Source: Anaerohalosphaeraceae bacterium
Lineage (GTDB): Bacteria > Planctomycetota > Phycisphaerae > Sedimentisphaerales > Anaerohalosphaeraceae
DNA: 7,443 bases
Direction of reading: 5' to 3'
NCBI GenBank assembly: GCA_030671565.1
Contig: DAOVIC010000093.1
Location: forward strand, 1-7,443
Position 1 is the first letter of the stretch. Every line of letters starts with the position of its first letter. This document shows positions 6,689 through 7,443 of the stretch, piece by piece. The notes under the pieces were generated by a model. The model did not search any database and had not been told where the DNA came from. It saw only the letters and a program-made list of their open reading frames with translations. Both the position numbers and the translations under genes were made by a program.

Positions 6689-6786
6689 CGTGTTAATGTT
6701 AGATATGAGGTGTTTGTTTGTTGAATACCAGAATAGAAAGTTATTGCCGGAAATGAGTGTTTTTGGACTCATAGCCGGCTTTTTTT
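6689..6786 (+). ncRNA. Candidate small RNA or leader RNA between promoter and terminator
   Basis: The predicted transcript runs from about 6689 to the T-run ending at 6786, near 98 nt. It is bounded by a near-consensus promoter and an intrinsic terminator. No ORF inside it has a Shine-Dalgarno site. A reading frame does pass through the region (stop at 6890), but it overlaps the promoter and both terminators and has no recognisable protein features, so I do not call it a gene. The sequence matches no riboswitch or RNA family I can recognise. Alternatives are a leader RNA with read-through into the 62-residue ORF, or a decayed gene remnant. The 5' end is predicted only from promoter geometry. 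Confidence 0.5.
6746..6786 (+). terminator. Intrinsic terminator 1
   Basis: GCCGG (6746-6750) pairs with CCGGC (6775-6779), and ATGAGT (6753-6758) with ACTCAT (6767-6772), separated by a small 2x2 internal loop and closed by an 8-nt loop. Seven T residues (6780-6786) follow at once. This is a textbook Rho-independent terminator for plus-strand transcripts. Confidence 0.85.
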
Positions 6787-6844
6787 ATGCCATGAGAAAC
6801 CAAATTAAGCCAAATTATGGAGCCGACGGAGTGGGGGTAAGTGC

Positions 6845-6866
6845 CTGCACAACGTGCGGTTTTTTT
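6845..6866 (+). terminator. Intrinsic terminator 2
   Basis: CTGCAC (6845-6850) pairs with GTGCGG (6854-6859), including one G-U wobble, over an AAC triloop. Seven T residues (6860-6866) follow. It is shorter than terminator 1 and would act as a backup stop or end a second short RNA. Confidence 0.6.
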
Positions 6867-6997
6867 CGTAATATCACAGGGAGGTGTTAGTAGTATTGGC
6901 CGGTCGGGTTACGATTTGATGGTTGGGATCGCCGGCTGCTGAAAATTTGATTTTGGGATCATAAGATTGCTAACTTGATTTTCGCAGGGAGTTATTT
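6867..6997. other. Leader region of the 62-residue ORF with direct repeats
   Basis: The region contains an imperfect direct repeat, ATTTGATGGTTGGGATC (6914-6930) and ATTTGATTTTGGGATC (6945-6960), offset by about 31 nt (three helical turns). A further TTGATTTT lies at 6975-6982. A Shine-Dalgarno site AGGGAG (6986-6991) precedes the ORF. No convincing -35/-10 pair was found here. Confidence 0.45.
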
Positions 6998-7186
6998 ATG
7001 AATGTATTTGAAGAAAGAATCGCCCGGAATTTTGAGGAACACGGATGGTTCACTGAGATCCTTGAAGAGGAAAATACCCCGAAACACAGGATCGATGTGC
7101 TTGCATACAAACCTAAAACCGGCAAGACCTTTTACGGCGATCTGGCGGAAATATCGACGAGCCACAACGAAGATCTGCTTCCTTAG
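6998..7186 (+). CDS. Small hypothetical protein (62 residues), possible truncated nuclease-fold domain
   Basis: The start is supported by a strong Shine-Dalgarno site (AGGGAG) 6 nt upstream. The protein is acidic and soluble, with no signal peptide or membrane segment. It reads as an amphipathic helix (about 3-22, FEERIARNFEEHGWFTEIL) followed by likely beta-strands (IDVLAYKP at 32-39 and KTFYGDLAEIS at 43-53). A helix followed by IDV-type and ExK-type strands is how PD-(D/E)XK nuclease domains begin, with D33 and E51 in suggestive places. However, the usual lysine after the second acidic residue is absent (E51-I-S53) and the rest of the domain is missing. It may be a remnant of a longer gene or an independent small protein. 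No family is recognised. It lies in a gene-poor stretch between a small-RNA-like unit and a long inverted repeat. Confidence 0.5.
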   Translation: MNVFEERIARNFEEHGWFTEILEEENTPKHRIDVLAYKPKTGKTFYGDLAEISTSHNEDLLP

Positions 7187-7300
7187 TCGCCTTTGGCAAC
7201 AGTTCGTAGTTTTCTCCTTCGGCGGATTTCGCTTTGCGCAACTCAGGCAGAAGTAGTGGATTCGGCAGAGCCAATGCTGATAAGATCAGGCTAGAGCAAT
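7187..7300. other. Non-coding or decayed sequence before the long inverted repeat
   Basis: Short reading frames exist on both strands but none has a start signal or recognisable product. An overlapping frame ending at 7256 is an out-of-frame shadow of the 62-residue ORF. I see no promoter, terminator or repeat of note in this stretch. Confidence 0.4.
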
Positions 7301-7443
7301 TAAATTTTTAGTGTATGCCTTATGCCTGTTGCGGCTTTACCTGGCGGCGTTAGAAAAACTCGGTTTAGAACAACTAAACCTGCGTTTTCTGCCTTGCCAG
7401 CTAAAGTCCTCACGACGACCTAAGGCTATACATAAAAAGTTTA
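7301..7443. repeat. Large imperfect inverted repeat (about 47 bp stem), possibly continuing past the window
   Basis: The two arms (7301-7368 and 7374-7443) are reverse complements with small bulges, around the 5-nt loop AACAA (7369-7373). Paired blocks are 7362-7368/7374-7380, 7352-7357/7385-7390, 7346-7348/7391-7393, 7341-7345/7396-7400, 7335-7339/7402-7406, 7317-7322/7421-7426, 7312-7316/7428-7432, 7305-7310/7433-7438 and 7301-7304/7440-7443. One larger internal loop (7323-7334 versus 7407-7420) interrupts the stem. Pairing reaches the last base of the window, so the element may be longer. The left arm also has a tandem TATGCCT (7314-7327). Candidates are a miniature inverted-repeat element, an attC-like recombination site or a structured RNA. 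Confidence 0.75.

Noticed and set aside
6654..6890. A 78-residue plus-strand ORF
   Set aside because: It would start with TTG inside the -35 hexamer, spans both terminators, has no Shine-Dalgarno site and shows no recognisable protein features.
7346..7354. GCGTTAGAA as an integron attC right-hand core
   Set aside because: The match to GTTRRRY fails at the last base, no partner RYYYAAC box is found at suitable distance, and the motif lies inside the stem of the palindrome and not at its end.
7324..7422. A short frame beginning MPVAALPGG near the right edge
   Set aside because: It has no Shine-Dalgarno site and runs through the two arms of the long inverted repeat, which explains the sequence better than coding does.

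Overview
The window most likely comes from a member of the Planctomycetota, perhaps the Phycisphaerae/Sedimentisphaerales. This is an inference from moderate GC, strong Shine-Dalgarno sites at only some genes, a secreted ClpP/NfeD-like protein of a kind I associate with that group, and the style of the OmpR regulator's C-terminus. No marker gene proves it. The left part is dense bacterial chromosome. The right end (after about 6630) is gene-poor and looks accessory.

Layout. Positions 2-885 (+) hold the C-terminal end of a sensor histidine kinase followed after 2 nt by an OmpR-type response regulator. Convergent to them, 1956-931 (-) encodes an AI-2E/PerM family membrane protein. Upstream on the same strand is a second two-component pair: a 587-residue hybrid-architecture histidine kinase (4365-2602) and a stand-alone receiver protein (2550-2131). 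The kinase carries a CBS-like N-terminus, a PAS domain, a complete kinase core and a C-terminal domain that reads as a catalytically dead GGDEF domain. A 329-nt intergenic region with several inverted repeats separates the kinase from a tRNA-Leu(GAG) gene (4695-4780), which has its own likely promoter and is followed almost directly by a 12-bp hairpin.

Downstream, a good -10 element and Shine-Dalgarno site place the start of a secreted 500-residue Clp/crotonase-fold protein at 5127. It keeps the serine nucleophile position of NfeD-type membrane proteases, but the lysine position appears to be serine. Beyond it, a near-consensus sigma70 promoter (6654-6682) sits about 60 nt ahead of a textbook intrinsic terminator (6746-6786), with a second terminator at 6845-6866. 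This arrangement suggests a roughly 100-nt small RNA. A 62-residue hypothetical ORF (6998-7186) with a strong Shine-Dalgarno site follows. The window ends inside a large imperfect inverted repeat (7301-7443, about 47 base pairs, 5-nt loop) whose outer end may lie beyond the window.

Working together. The two signalling pairs are each ordered kinase then regulator. The first regulator should bind DNA, whereas the second has no output domain and must act through protein contacts or a phosphorelay. Nothing in the sequence fixes their signals. No complete novel defence or mobile system is visible. The best leads are the dead-GGDEF kinase, the altered protease dyad, the small-RNA unit and the long terminal palindrome.
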